Assembly (NCBI GenBank): GCA_036429605.1
Contig: JAVFKD010000003.1
Location: 62,001 to 126,000, forward strand
Reading direction: 5' to 3'
DNA from: Cladobotryum mycophilum
Lineage: Eukaryota; Ascomycota; Sordariomycetes; Hypocreales; Hypocreaceae
DNA length: 64,000 nucleotides
Both the position numbers and the translations under genes were made by a program. Below, in pieces: positions 9,733 through 21,845 of the stretch. The notes below the pieces were generated by a model that made no database searches, was not told the origin of the DNA, and saw nothing but the letters and a program-made list of their open reading frames with translations. The first letter of the stretch is position 1; each line of letters begins with the position of its first letter.

Positions 9733-11614
9733 ATGGGTTCTGCACCAATTCCAGAGAGCTTCGACTACGTCATAGTCGGAGGGGGCACAGCTGGCTTGAC
9801 CGTCGCCAACCGCCTTAGCGAAGATAAAGAAGTCAAGGTTTTGGTCATTGAAGCCGGACCTGACAATTCCAAAGATCCTTTAGTTCTGGCCCCAGGCTTG
9901 ATCCCAGCTCAATATGGCAACCCTCAATATGATTGGAACTTTCTCTCGGCACCCCAGGTGAGCACATGTTACACAAACTTGGACATTGTGTTTTCGAAAC
10001 TGATCTGCTAACAATATCACAGCCATTCCTTAACGACCGCCAGGTCAACCAGGCACGCGGAAAGCAGTTGGGGGGTTCATCGGCCCTCAATTTTATGATG
10101 ATACTCTACCCAAATAGCGATGGCCTCGACGCTTGGGCAGAGATGGGAAATGAGGGCTGGGACTACAAGGGCCTCGAGCCATATTATCGAAAGTATGCCA
10201 CGTTCCACCCCCGCCTCAGGCAGCGAAGGATGTGGTCGGCTTGGAGTACCACGATGACTCCTTTGTCGGCAACGGACCAATTCAAGTCTCCTTTGGCGAC
10301 GGGTACGGCATAACCAACTCCTCGTGGATGAAGAGCTTGGGAAAACTTGGTTTTTCCATGACGGCAGATGCGAGAACCGGAAACGCCCTTGGAGTGTGGC
10401 AGAACCCTGCAAGCATCGACCCCGCCACCAAGACGAGGAGCTATGCCGCGACTGCACACTACTCGGCCGAGATAGCCAGCAGGACCAACCTCACAGTTCT
10501 GACGGAGACAGTTGTCAAGAAGGTCATCCTTGACACTTCCGGTCCCGAACCAGTAGCCACTGGAGTCCTGGTTCAATCCAAGGATGGTACCGAAACGACC
10601 TTTAACGGTGGGGAAGTCATCCTCTCAGCTGGCTCGATGATGTCACCACAGATACTCGAGCTGTCCGGTATTGGCTCAAAGACTCTCCTCGAGAGCTTCG
10701 GTATTCCCGTCATCGTCGACAATCGGTTCGTCGGGGAGAACATGCAAGACCACCCTGTCGCAACTCAGTCATTTGAGCTTAACCCAGGTGTCCCATCGTC
10801 TGATGTGCTACGTGACACCAACCTCCTCAATCAGCTTGTCGCGCAATACCAGCAATCTGGGGAAGGGCCAATGGGTCAATCAACCCTCAGCGTTGCCTAT
10901 CTCCCTCTCGTGGATTCTTCTGGAAAGCTCTCGGTTGAGGCCAAGAAGGCACTATTTGCAGAACACGAGCAGCATGTGCAATCCTACGATGCAAAGGTAC
11001 TACGAAAGCTCATCGAGACATCCGACCAGCCAACCGTCGAACATCTTCTCTATCCTGGTCAGATCAATACCCCCAAGGCGCCCGAATGCATGTTTGACAT
11101 GATCAAGCCGGTCCGACCGGAAAACTTCATCACCATCATGACCATGCTGAGTTACCAGTTTTCTCGTGGCAGCATTCATATCACCAGCGCAGATGTCAAC
11201 CAGTTGCCCACGTGGGATCCCAACTATCACTCAAATCCGCTGGACCTGGAGATTCTCGCACGCCATGTGGAATACGTGGAGCGCATAGTGAGCACACCGC
11301 CATTCTCGGATCTTCTCAAGCCCAATGGTGCCCGAATCCCCGATATCAAGGGTGACACCCTTGAGAAAGCAAAGGAGATTGTTCGCGCAAGCACGGTTAG
11401 TGACTTTCACCCCGCAGGAAGCTGTGGCATGAGACCCAAGGAAAAGGGCGGCGTGGTAGATAACAGATTGAGGGTGTACGGTGTCAAGGGTTTGAGGGTT
11501 GTTGATGCGAGCATTTTCCCTCTGGAGCCTGTTGGTAATATTCAGGCCGCGGTGTACGTTGTTGCGGAGAAGGCAGCAGATCTCATCAAGGAAGACCGAA
11601 AGGCATCGGCATAG
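9733..11614 (+). CDS. GMC-family FAD oxidoreductase (glucose-methanol-choline type)
   Basis: Exons 9733-9957 and 10023-11614, with a 65-bp intron. The N-terminal FAD-binding motif VIVGGGTAGLTVANRL is at about residues 13-28. GMC signature 1 follows (ARGKQLGGSSALNFM), then a substrate domain. At the C-terminus are the active-site His in DFHPAGSCGM and the usual second active-site position as Asn in PVGNIQAAVYVVAEKAADLI. Length would be about 605 aa, normal for the family. There is no signal peptide, so an intracellular alcohol or aldehyde oxidase/dehydrogenase is likely, with substrate unknown. Around the C5 run at 10208-10212 the frame moves by one base: the upstream frame runs into unrelated sequence while conserved sequence resumes in the next frame. 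This looks like one missing base, either a real frameshift or a sequencing error, because everything else is well conserved. Confidence 0.85.
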
Positions 11615-11830
11615 ATGATAGATGATTCATTGAGTGACGAATAAAGGGGGTTTTTCTTACTGGGTCATAAAAGAATAGTGAAATATTTCAGGTACCGTCT
11701 AACTCAATTGTCTGGCATTCTAATTACCAAACATCGTCCTTTCTAATTCCTTTTTCTCCATCATGAACGCAGGTACCATTACCTGCCAAAGCTCGCTGTA
11801 AATTGAACGATCTGCATTTACTACTTTAAA

Positions 11831-12213
11831 TTAAGCCTTGACTGGGTCCTTGCAGTGACCGGAAGTCTATTATTTTAATTAGCACATCCCATGTCAAGTT
11901 GCTTTGTGTTATAGAGTCCTTACCTTGTTGGTGCAGCACTTGGGATAGGTGATCCAGCCGGTTATAGCATTGCAGGTAGACTCGTACTCCTCCAGAGATT
12001 TTGGTGAGCCAGCTATACAATCTCTGGTCAGTTACTCATATCAATCAGTAGGCCAAAGAAGTGGCAGCACTTACCAAGCCTGCAGCCGATATAGGTATCA
12101 GGAGCACGGCTGTAGGCACAGCAGTTGACAACGGGGAACTTGGGGTCAGGGCAAGGGTTATAAGCCGCCTGAGCGACAGCCACGAGGAGTGTAGAAGCAG
12201 CGATGAACTTCAT
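11831..12213 (-). CDS. Hydrophobin-like small secreted cysteine-rich protein
   Basis: Three exons (12213-12075, 12021-11924, 11866-11831) with introns of 53 and 57 bp give 90 aa. Residues 1-17 form a clear signal peptide (MKFIAASTLLVAVAQA). The mature part has nine cysteines in the order C, CC, C, C, C, CC, C. Spacing C-x9-CC-x11-C equals that of class II hydrophobins, and the CC near the end and final Cys also match. The extra Cys (in RLDC) and the longer loop before the second CC pair do not. Known hydrophobins have eight Cys and coat spores and hyphae. This is therefore a divergent hydrophobin or a related secreted effector-like protein. The exon structure is well supported because both junctions keep the frame and place each Cys as expected. 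Class is uncertain. Confidence 0.75.
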
Positions 12214-14598
12214 TTGGGCGATGTGGTGATGAATGTTGGTTGACAATGCAATGCTGTGATTGAAGCGTGATGATGAGAATGAGAAGCTCACATTTTGGAA
12301 GGATCTCAATGGGACTTTTATACTTGATTCTCTCTTTGCGTCCTACCGCCTCAAAGGTGTTGTTCGAGGCGGGATTCGTCTCTTTTGGGAAGTTTGATTG
12401 CATCGTAGCAATGAAAGTCATCATTGAAGACATTACAAACACCAACATTCCGGTCTCTACGACCAATTTGGGATACGGAGCTACTTTGCATAATAATCAT
12501 CATCTCTACGTGCAATTTCTAGCGCCAATTGAAAGGTCGAAACTACGCTTGAGTGGCAGATTTTGATCAAACTCGGCCCAAGCCGAACTAATTCTCGACG
12601 GCCCCCTGCTTCGGCACATCGGCGTCGACCATGATTGCATTCCAATACCCGTATTGAGTCTAGCCAGCATTATATGTCCGTGTGTTCCTGAAAGGTTTTA
12701 CATGACATACATCATAAGCGAAACTGGCCTTTCCCTATTTGTGCAATGACACTCATGCCTCACTTGTCATCAAAGCTTGATATTGATCATGGGCTGAGCA
12801 AACAACGCCCTTGGCTATCAATGGAGTACTGTTCTCCGGCATACGGTCAAATTATCCCTGCTATACTGTGGCCCTGTTTCACAATTCTGGCCCCTGCTCC
12901 ACGTTGCAACTTGGTATTCTGGGCAAGAATACTCTGGCGCAGCGATAATCATGCTCACGATGTATGAATCTTGCCGAGTTTCCCAGCCGATCATAGTCGT
13001 CCCGAGGCTTTAAGGTCATCGCATGTTTGACGGCAAGGGAAACCTAAACAACACCCCAGTTTTTGAATAAGTCACCACAATAGGACTCTACGGATTCTAA
13101 ATATGAACACCACTTTCACCTTGCACCAATATTTGTGTTAAGTGCTTCCGATGACTCGGAGAAGTGAGGATTGAGACATGTCAGAGCAGAATCACCGATG
13201 TTTGTTTATGGTGTAGGGTAGGTCGGTTTTTGGAGCCAGCCCCGTTCAAGTTTTAATTGTGTCCTGCTTGCATGCTTCGTTTGGGGCATCAGGGCTCCGG
13301 GGTCAGAGCAACCAAAAATTACGAAAAAGTAGTGAGCCTGAAATCAATGATATTTAAATTGTTGTTAGACGCCTCGCCAGTAATGACGGTTAAGATCTCT
13401 GCGCTGCTAGGAATATTTAAACAAAAAAGCAGAGGTACATCAAGGATAGCGCTGACCTGGTAGTAAACAGGATTGTGTCGGGTCTGAATTGCTACTGAAT
13501 TCTTCGCCTATCGAGTCTACACGACACTATGGGTATAGATTAGATTTGTAATTAACATTGGATGGATGGCCGATGCTCATGTATACATATGTATACTGTA
13601 CATACTTTGGTTACTTATGAGCGCCGTCTTATTGGTGGAATTAGAGACATTGGTGACACCCTTCGTCGCTGTCATGCAACAGCACCATGCATCTTCACCC
13701 TATGAGGATTCGCTGTCTCAGTGATCATCGCTGCACTACTACCGCCATGTTGAGCATTTTGTCCCAAAAGAACTTCATATAATACACTAACTCGGATGAA
13801 ACTCCGGACGATAAAGGTCATACCGATATTCGGTGTCTTGACATAGGTGTGGTCATTATCTATACTGTTAGACCAGCGACTACAGGTTAGTCGAAGCTTT
13901 TTTTTTTAATTGTAGATGTTTGTTTTATTTTCGCATACTCCAACCCCTAGAATAATATGTTTATCTGCTCAAACATTTATAACTAGAGCCTTTAACGGGC
14001 AACATACTGGTCGGGTTTACCAGGAGCCATGCCATGGCTGGAAAAGCCACCTGCAACCCAGACTGTTGGACGTATCACTGCAAGGCTTCGGTGTGTCGCG
14101 AGGCCTAACAACCACTGGTAGTTTACTGCAATACTGCCCGAGCAAGCCAAGTGTATGCATATATTGTTTACAAATCGCAAAGCACTGCGATAGCTACCCA
14201 TTCCTCATGCCGTTTCCCAATAGTGAGGCGTCTTAGTTAATGCATATGGCCAGTAGACTCTAGGGCCGCTCACCCCTCTCGTTCTCACTGACGTGTCAAT
14301 CGTTGGGCCGTGGGACTTACAGGGCCTCTTCTTCCTTTACGCATTCCCGTGTGAGGGGTCATCCCTATCCATTCACTCTCTCAACATCCCGTATGGATAT
14401 GAGAGGATAAACATTTATGGGATTCGTTTCTTTTCGCTAAATCTCTTGCCCACCATATCCAAACCTTCAGTATAAGTGTCGCTGAAGTCCTTACTTGAGC
14501 TCTCTTCTCAAAGCCTTGCACCGATCGCTATATCGCCTTAGTCCTCAGTAATATTGCCTTCATTATCAACACCCGACAAATTGCGTCACGCCCTCTCA
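12214..14598. other. Intergenic, no supported gene
   Basis: About 2.4 kb between the hydrophobin-like gene and the patatin gene. Open frames are short with no recognisable motif. Contains a T9 tract near 13900. Nothing else seen. Confidence 0.5.
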
Positions 14599-17500
14599 AT
14601 GGATTCACCGCAGATGCAACAGTCAATATGTTGTAATTGTGAGAAGCCCGTGAAGGTCTGGAAATGTGTTCAGTGCGATGACTCATTCTGCGACGTCTGT
14701 TGGAACCTGGAGCGTCCACATAAGGTGCATAAATTCTTTGTCTATTCCTACGGCTTCTTTCCGGATACCTATACATTTGCCGAATTACACGCCATTGACA
14801 CTCTATCCCCATGAAGAGCACAAATGCTGACCATATTATTACCTTTCTTCAGGACGGGAAAGTTGGAATAGATGGCCTTCCACATGAAAAGGTTGATGAA
14901 GAAGTCGTTAACCGACTGAAAGAAATATTTTATCAGCCAACACAAGAAGAGCAAGAAGGCCGCCATAAGTCTGACATCAACACAGCCTGGTTTGGAATAG
15001 ACAAAAAGGATAACAAGCCTCTTTTATATGGTTCAAGCCGTCTTGTTGACATTTTGAATGAGAGCCAGATCGGAAAGCATGCAGAGAGATTTCCACATCT
15101 TGTATCCTTTGTTGGACAGACTGGTACGATTCTACTTCCTCTGAGCAACCTCTAACTTTGGTATCGCATGGTTCTTGTTAAGACGGCTAACATATCTCTA
15201 GGCGCTGGGAAAAGCACAGTGATACGAATGCTGATGAATCGTGAGGCCGCAAATGCTGGCCTCCATGGTGATAACCACAGCCCTGTCCCAGGCCTTGTGG
15301 GCGACAATCTCCCTACAACTGGGGACGTGCATTTGTACACAGACCCGCGCACCTATTATGATCGACGACCGATACTCTATGCTGATTCAGAGGGTATGAC
15401 TGGTGGTGAGAGTACTCCACGAGGCCTAGAATCTCATTCCCAGGCACCAACAGAGAATGGAAAGAAGCATCGGCTCAATGTTCGAAAGAAATTCGTTAAA
15501 ACACTTACATGGGCCAAGGATATAAAGCATCAATCTCGCGAGTTTGCTGTCAAGAAGCTGTTTCCGCGGATACTCTACACATTTTCGGATGTGGTTGTCT
15601 TTGTACTTCGTGAAGTCAGGTGAGCTAGCATCGAAGTCTTTGACAGGTATTGTGATTCAACTGACACGTCTCATATTGAATAAAGAACCTTTGAGACTGA
15701 AGTGCTACAGTTATTAGTGAATTGGGCATCCACTTCCATTGACAAGTCTATCAACCAGCCAAGCAGGCCACATATAATCATTGTGCTCAATGCTACCGAG
15801 GCCAACATAGACGATGAGCAGTGGAATCCGAATATCGCGACATCTCGACTGCTTGGTGATTACAAGCAATCGGTAGAGCAAGTACCGGGGCTAAAAAGAG
15901 TCGCATCTGTGTTAAAGAAGACAGAGAAGACAACAAAGAATCTACTCGAGTACTACTATTCATCAGTCACGGTAGTGCGGATCCCCTCTAAAGGTCGCTA
16001 TATGAAGATGGATGAGCAGGTCGGAAAGCTTTATGATATCATGACGGAGAAATGCGACCTAGCTTATGAATTCAAAAAGAAAGCTAGAATGTTACTTAAC
16101 ACAGACCGACTGCCGAGATATGTAAACGCTGCCTACGACCACTTCTCGCGACGCCTAGACGAACCATTTGACTTTCTGGCAGAAGCGCGCCTACATATTC
16201 CCCCTCCACAGGACTTTGGTGGGCATTTGCTCAGTCTTATACTGTTCATGTACGACCAACCTGAGTGGACTACGGCATCCGTTACAACATTATTCGGCAA
16301 GCTCGCCCGGCTAGTGGCCTCTTGCATTATGCTTGCAGCAACGAGGCACAATACACAAGGTACACAACTCCTGCTCATGGCTAGATGCTCTGATATATTC
16401 TTCCTGAAAGTCTAACACTTTGAACCGCCTAGGATCCTTCTTGGGCCTGCTGCAGGAGACCTACAAAGATCCGCTCCGTGACGCTTTATCCGAGTTTTGC
16501 AACAGCTGGTTACGCTGCTCATTTCAGATGAATGGTACCCGTTGTGTCAACATTCAGAATGCTCATGAGAAGGGGCATCAATCACGTTATGGAACGATTC
16601 TATCCCGTGGACCCTACCAGTCATCATTAAACCAAGACGAAGTGTTTTGCCAGTGGATGAGCGAAATCAGCAGGCATATGAAAGACCTTGAGGAGCGATT
16701 CCACCGTACTGATGGGGACGAAAAAAGGTTCATTCCCATGCAACATCGGACTGTCATGGAAGAATTCTACAGGGAAGTCCGTTGCGTCGCCGGCTTTCGG
16801 AGTCACCTAACCTGCGTTTTCTGCGTGGGAACGATACCTGAAAATACATTGCCTTGTGGACACATCATATGCAAACATTGTGTTCGATCTTTTGGAGAAA
16901 ATCTTGGTCAAGGTCGATTCAAGATGCATTCCTGTCCCCTCCATCAAGGCAACAAACCGTGGCCACAGCCAGTGCGGATCAAATTCAAGCCAGAGGAGGC
17001 CGATGTGAGAGTCCTTTGTTTAGATGGGTAAGTGAAGGAAACTCTTTTTATGACTTCATATTCTAACATACATTGCAGAGGTGGGGTTCGAGGGATCGTC
17101 GAGCTTACTATTCTTCGAGCCATTGAAGATGCTCTCGGAGGCCATATACCTATCCAGAACTTTTTGATCTTGTAGTGGGTACAAGGTTCGTTATGCTATC
17201 TCTGTCCTCTGATGATATCTCTACTAATGCATTCAGCACTGGTGGTATCATTGCTCTTGGCCTTGGTGTTAAGAACTGGCGGGTCTCCGAATGCATAAGC
17301 AACTTCAAGAATTTCTGCCAACAAGCCTTCACCCCACGTACACCACGCTTATTCAGACCATTGACTGTCATCAGTGGTGATAGTGTCTATAAAACAAAGA
17401 CACTAGAAGACGCCTTGCAGAAAGCCTTTGATAAGACTTCATTACTGTATGGTGGATCTAAGCCTAGGGTACCAACATCAATACGGGTGGCAGTCACGTC

Positions 17501-19240
17501 GACATTTGCAAGCCAAGATAAGCCAGCTGTTATTTCTAACTACAATACCGAGGGTAGGCGCGGAAATCGTAAGTTATTCCTTCCAACGTGATGTTATGAA
17601 GCGCTAGCTGACTGTCCTAGAACCTTACATCTTTGTACGACCACGGGACTCCACCCGTGAGCTCAAGATCTGGGAAGCTGCCAGAGCAACTTGTGCAGCG
17701 CCACCTTACTTCAAGCCATTCATTCATAAGAAAAGCATGAGTGCTTACACTGATGGAGCAATTCATTACCACTGTCCAGTCGCGATTGCGGACGAGGAGC
17801 GAAAGCTACTCTGGGAAGAGGTGAAGAACTGGCCACCGGATATCGTTCTATCCATTGGCAGCGGTGTTAGTATTGCCAACAAGCAAGGTATCCAATCTGA
17901 GACAACCTGTTTAAGCCAATCAGATGACTTTGTTGCTAAAGATTCGAAACGGCGTCGAGCTGTGGCCGGTATTTCGTACCTCTATCGAACCGCGAACAAA
18001 ATGATTCAAAAGCAAATGGACTGTGACGAGATTTGGAGGCAGTATCATAATGAAGCCAAATGGACAAATAGCACAAAGAAAGGTGCAGAGGATCGCCGCG
18101 AGATTCGCCTCAATGTCGACTTTTTTGAGGCGCGGCCAGCGCTCGACAGTGTCAAATCCATGGAATTCCTAGAGCAGCACACGCAAAAGATGCTAGAAAA
18201 CAACAACGAGGTTTACGAAGTGGCGGAGAGGTTAATCGCAAGTTGTTTCTACTTTGAGACAGCTGGACCTCCCTTCAGGAACAGAGACACTGGGAACTAC
18301 CACCGTCGTGGTAAGAAAGCTCATTTCCCCGTTGTATTACTCACTCCCTCAATTGACCATTCCACTCTCACCCACAAACTCCCAGGATTTTGCTAAATGA
18401 TTCTTTCTTTCTTTTTTCTGGCATATAATATGTACACCTCGCTACACAACCACATGCTTCCTCAACCAGTACTACCCTTGTCGTCACAGTACTAACGAAT
18501 TTGCCTTAGGAAACATTCGCTGTCGTTTTAATGAGGGAACTGATGATCTTCAAGGCCTTGGTCGCATATTGAAACGATACGCTTCGGAAACCTTTCAACC
18601 CTTTTTCTTGTTGACGGAGGATTACGATTCAAGCCAAGAGACAGAACAACAAGTGCATATTTCCATTGAGACAATCAACAAAATGGCATATGGTAGTTAC
18701 TTCAATTTCCCACAAGAGATTCACGTAAAAGCAGCCGATGAATCTAGCAGGACCCATATCACTCTTTGCCTCCACGCAGAGAATCCTTACTACAATGTTA
18801 AGGATTACGCCTCTGGAGACTTCTTGAGAATGCAGTCTCCCATCAGCGGCTTTCCACGTCAGCTATGTGCACAAAACAGCGTTTCGTTATCCTCACAGGA
18901 GGCTAGCAATGAAAAGGTTGTTCAACCAGGAAATGAAGCCTTGATGAGATCGAGGCCCGCGACGCCCCAGGGCTTAAATGATAGTATTTTGGAGAGGATG
19001 AAGGGGTCAAACCGTCTCTCTTTTGGACCAGCAGAGCTTCCAACGAGTTTAGGGTCGAGACTAAGTGATAATGGGTCACAATCTTCAGTCAGGGATGATG
19101 ACAGCAACTCAAAAGAAAGATATAGAAGCGGGAGTGAAGATAATTCCGACGAGGAGTATGAGAATACTGATGAAGAGGATTCAGATGAAGGTTATGATGG
19201 GCATTATGATGACGATGATGAAGAATATTGCCAAATGTAA
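14599..19240 (+). CDS. Multidomain protein: B-box-like finger, P-loop GTPase, RING finger, patatin-like phospholipase, acidic tail
   Basis: Nine exons: 14599-14724, 14853-15123, 15202-15619, 15686-16359, 16433-17027, 17079-17185, 17237-17568, 17621-18310, 18510-19240 (about 1,314 aa). Residues 11-42 are a B-box-like zinc site (CCNCEKPVKVWKCVQC, FCDVC, HK). Then GLPHEK and TAWFGIDKK lead to a GTPase-like P-loop (VGQTGAGKST, about 130-139) with DSEG (about 193). A RING-like CVFC ... LPCGHIICKHC sits near 625. The patatin domain has LCLDGGGVRG (oxyanion loop, about 695), GTSTGG (nucleophile Ser, about 730) and TDGA (catalytic Asp, about 886). The tail is rich in Asp/Glu. Patatins hydrolyse phospholipids, and in fungi they occur as effector domains of incompatibility-type proteins. 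The P-loop part probably senses or switches. One frame break lies at the T5 run 17161-17165. With one more base the exons sum to a whole number of codons, so error or a recent mutation is likely. Confidence 0.8.
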
Positions 19241-19832
19241 CAGGTGATCGAATATCATCACAATGCAGTATATGATAATAGACATCATCTAGCAAAATAT
19301 TTTTAGATGGACGTTTTAAATAAGTATAAGTTCAAAAAGTCTTGAGTTGCAAAGCAACAACGAACAAAAGGCCTCGATATTCTCCAACACTGGGAGAATC
19401 CAAGCTGGCTCATTACAAATCGATCTCCTCTTTACAATATGCTCTTCGTATTAGTGCGTCTCTCTTCTTGTGTCTGAATCAAACTAAACTACATCCATTA
19501 TCTATCTACCGAATGAGCTAAATATCATATCAACTCATATGATACAGATTCATTCCTGACTCCTGCTCTCAATAAGACACAGTCGTGCGAGAATCATGCT
19601 CACCAGAGTGGACAGGGCAAGCGGTATGACGAACATCTTCAAGCTAAAACACCAATGGTTCCAAGTCGATTAGTAAGAAATCCAGCACGGTCACTATTAG
19701 GGGAGAGCACGTTCATTCATATTTGATAGATAATGACGGAAATTCTGAGTGGCCATGTTATGGAATTAAGCTTGAGGATCCGAAACGCCTAGAGAAAGAC
19801 CTGGAGGTTCTTTTACTTCTTTTTGGCGATCT
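19241..19832. other. Short intergenic stretch
   Basis: Follows the patatin gene. No clear gene. It may include further, unrecognisable parts of the HET remnant that begins about 19833. Confidence 0.4.
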
Positions 19833-20810
19833 ATGAACCTGTGCAATCAGGTCTCATGCGGGAACGGAGGGCTTATTTTCTCGCTCTTGGGGCTTACTAG
19901 TGGCGGCAACGAGACCGGGTTTGACCCCGAATATAGCAACGAAACATTGCTAGAAAAGGGAGATTGTATGCAATCTCGCCAAACTATTTGTCAAGCAGGA
20001 TTTCGGTATAGGCATGCATGCTCTACCAAACTAGCCTAAGCCCCGGACGGCCGTTTTCCCTCTCAGGCTCCAGGTTGGACAATCCCAAGGCCCACTAGCA
20101 TGCTTGACTCCTCCATTAATCAAGGCATTACGTACAATGCATCCAACGGAGAGTCAGTGGAGACGGTGAACTGCATAGAGGGGACAAATGCCCTTGTTGA
20201 CGCATACGCTTTCATAGAATCGAGACCGTCAGTACAAACATCATTGACATGAAGAGGCTTGATAATATGTTCAGGGAGATTGAAACCATGAATGAGGGGC
20301 TTACTATCAACTATACGACTAAGAAACAATCATCCATAATGTGAGAGATACCCATCCCAAGGTCACCGCTGGCCATTTCGATCTAGAAGACTCCTAAGCT
20401 TCTCAACAACACACGGAAGTTATGAAATAGCAAAGTTCAGGAATAGACTTTTCAGGATCTTCACTAATATGCACCCACGACGGAGCTAGTGGAGTTAGGA
20501 TCCGAGCAGAGTAGCTTGCCGCCGAGGAACAGAGGATTTTGAAGGCTGGGGGTTTGTGGCAACGAAGAGAAGGCTATGTGGAGACATACCAAGCAACTCT
20601 TGGGTTGGAGACATGGTGTCTATCTTCTGCGGAGGCTGCATTCCATCCACGCTACGAGAAACACATGGTGGAGGCGCGCGCATTATAGAAGAATGTTATA
20701 TCCATGGAATGATGCACGAAGATGTATTACGCCTTCATAGGGTGGAGCGAATACCCATGTATATTCATTCAGGGTTTGAAGGGGGAAGAATTTGTCACGT
20801 CCACCCTTAA
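19833..20810 (+). pseudogene. HET (heterokaryon incompatibility) protein, C-terminal remnant
   Basis: Three protein-like blocks lie in one frame: GLIFSLLGLTSGG with FDPEYSNE (about 19880-19960), ITYNASNGESVETVNCIEG (about 20126-20182) and GWGFVATKRRLCGDIPSNSW continuing to EECYIHGMM (about 20540-20720). They follow the usual order in HET proteins: D(K/R)IFxLLGL...PDYS, then a YxAS...V block, then GDxVxxFxGxxxPxxLR...ExYIHGxM. Stops at 20038, 20250 and 20496 break the frame. The N-terminal HET domain proper is not found, because that space holds the patatin gene. HET proteins trigger cell death after fusion of unlike strains. This copy looks dead. I could not place introns that would remove all stops, so a live spliced gene is not fully excluded. 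Confidence 0.6.
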
Positions 20811-21845
20811 AAAATTTGTCATCATAAACACAGAATGAACCAAAACGGCCAATAAATAAATCTGACCAGCTTAGTGCCACTGTGGGGAAAATCATACGAT
20901 TAAAGGAGTAAAAAAGCGTCTGACAAAGGGGCCAAGATGGAAGAACTTTTAGAAAACGGGTTTCGGATATGATCAAATCAGGGCTCGGATGGTTCGTTCC
21001 GTGTTTAGGTCGCAGGGTTCAACGGCTTGTCGGTATTGGAATGTCAAGGCGGATTCAGTCAGCCAATGCTTTCGGGAACGCATCCGTGCTTTCAGAGGCG
21101 TTGATGCTTGATATGCGAAAGGGGTGGGGGTACGCGTTTCCCAAACCAGCAGATTATGTGGCCTAGTGCAAGGAGGCGTAACTGAAAAGGGCCCTTGCAG
21201 CTATTTCGAGTCGTAGAGCAGGGTGTCGACTCAACTGGGCTGACCAACCGGATGAACAGACTCTCCAATTATAGCACCTTCTCTCACAGGGCTGAAACTT
21301 ATTTTGATGAATCAGTTACACTCTACTCCTTGTATCATATCTAATTGGTGATGTACGTTACGGTTGGCTCTCACATCCAAAACATGCCTTGATGATGGAA
21401 TGTATCGAATGCGATGTATTAATGTATACTAGCAAAAACTGCATTATTGAGACGCACAATTAGCTGCTGATCATGTTATTGCATGATGTGAAATCCTCTT
21501 CTCTAATCCAATGCTTCTAGTGACGGGCGTTGTCCTCTCACTACTCTCTCCTTGGTCTCCTTTAGCTTCAAACCCCAGAATGCAGGGAACATTCCCTGCG
21601 GGCAAAGCCTTCGTTGAGTATGGTTTGATATCCTGAACGTCTCTACTCCGTATACTCGTGTAGAGCCCCTCGATGGCCGTCAAGTTTGGCTTTAAATATC
21701 GGCTCTGCTTCTCTGTTGCTTCACCTTCCAGTTCCAGTCCATCTTCATAGAAGCTTTCTAGAAGGCCAACATATTTACTGGCTCTTGTTCTTTCGGAATT
21801 TATAACGCTTCCCTCCTTTCCAAACCAAACCTCCCCTGATACAAG
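20811..21845. other. Intergenic, no supported gene
   Basis: Upstream of the FAD monooxygenase. A TTTAAATA element near 21691 could act in its promoter. No gene recognised. Confidence 0.45.

Noticed and set aside
10190..10230. Mini-intron explaining the GMC frame change
   Set aside because: The only GT...AG pair here gives 27 bp, too short for splicing; a one-base difference in the C run fits better.
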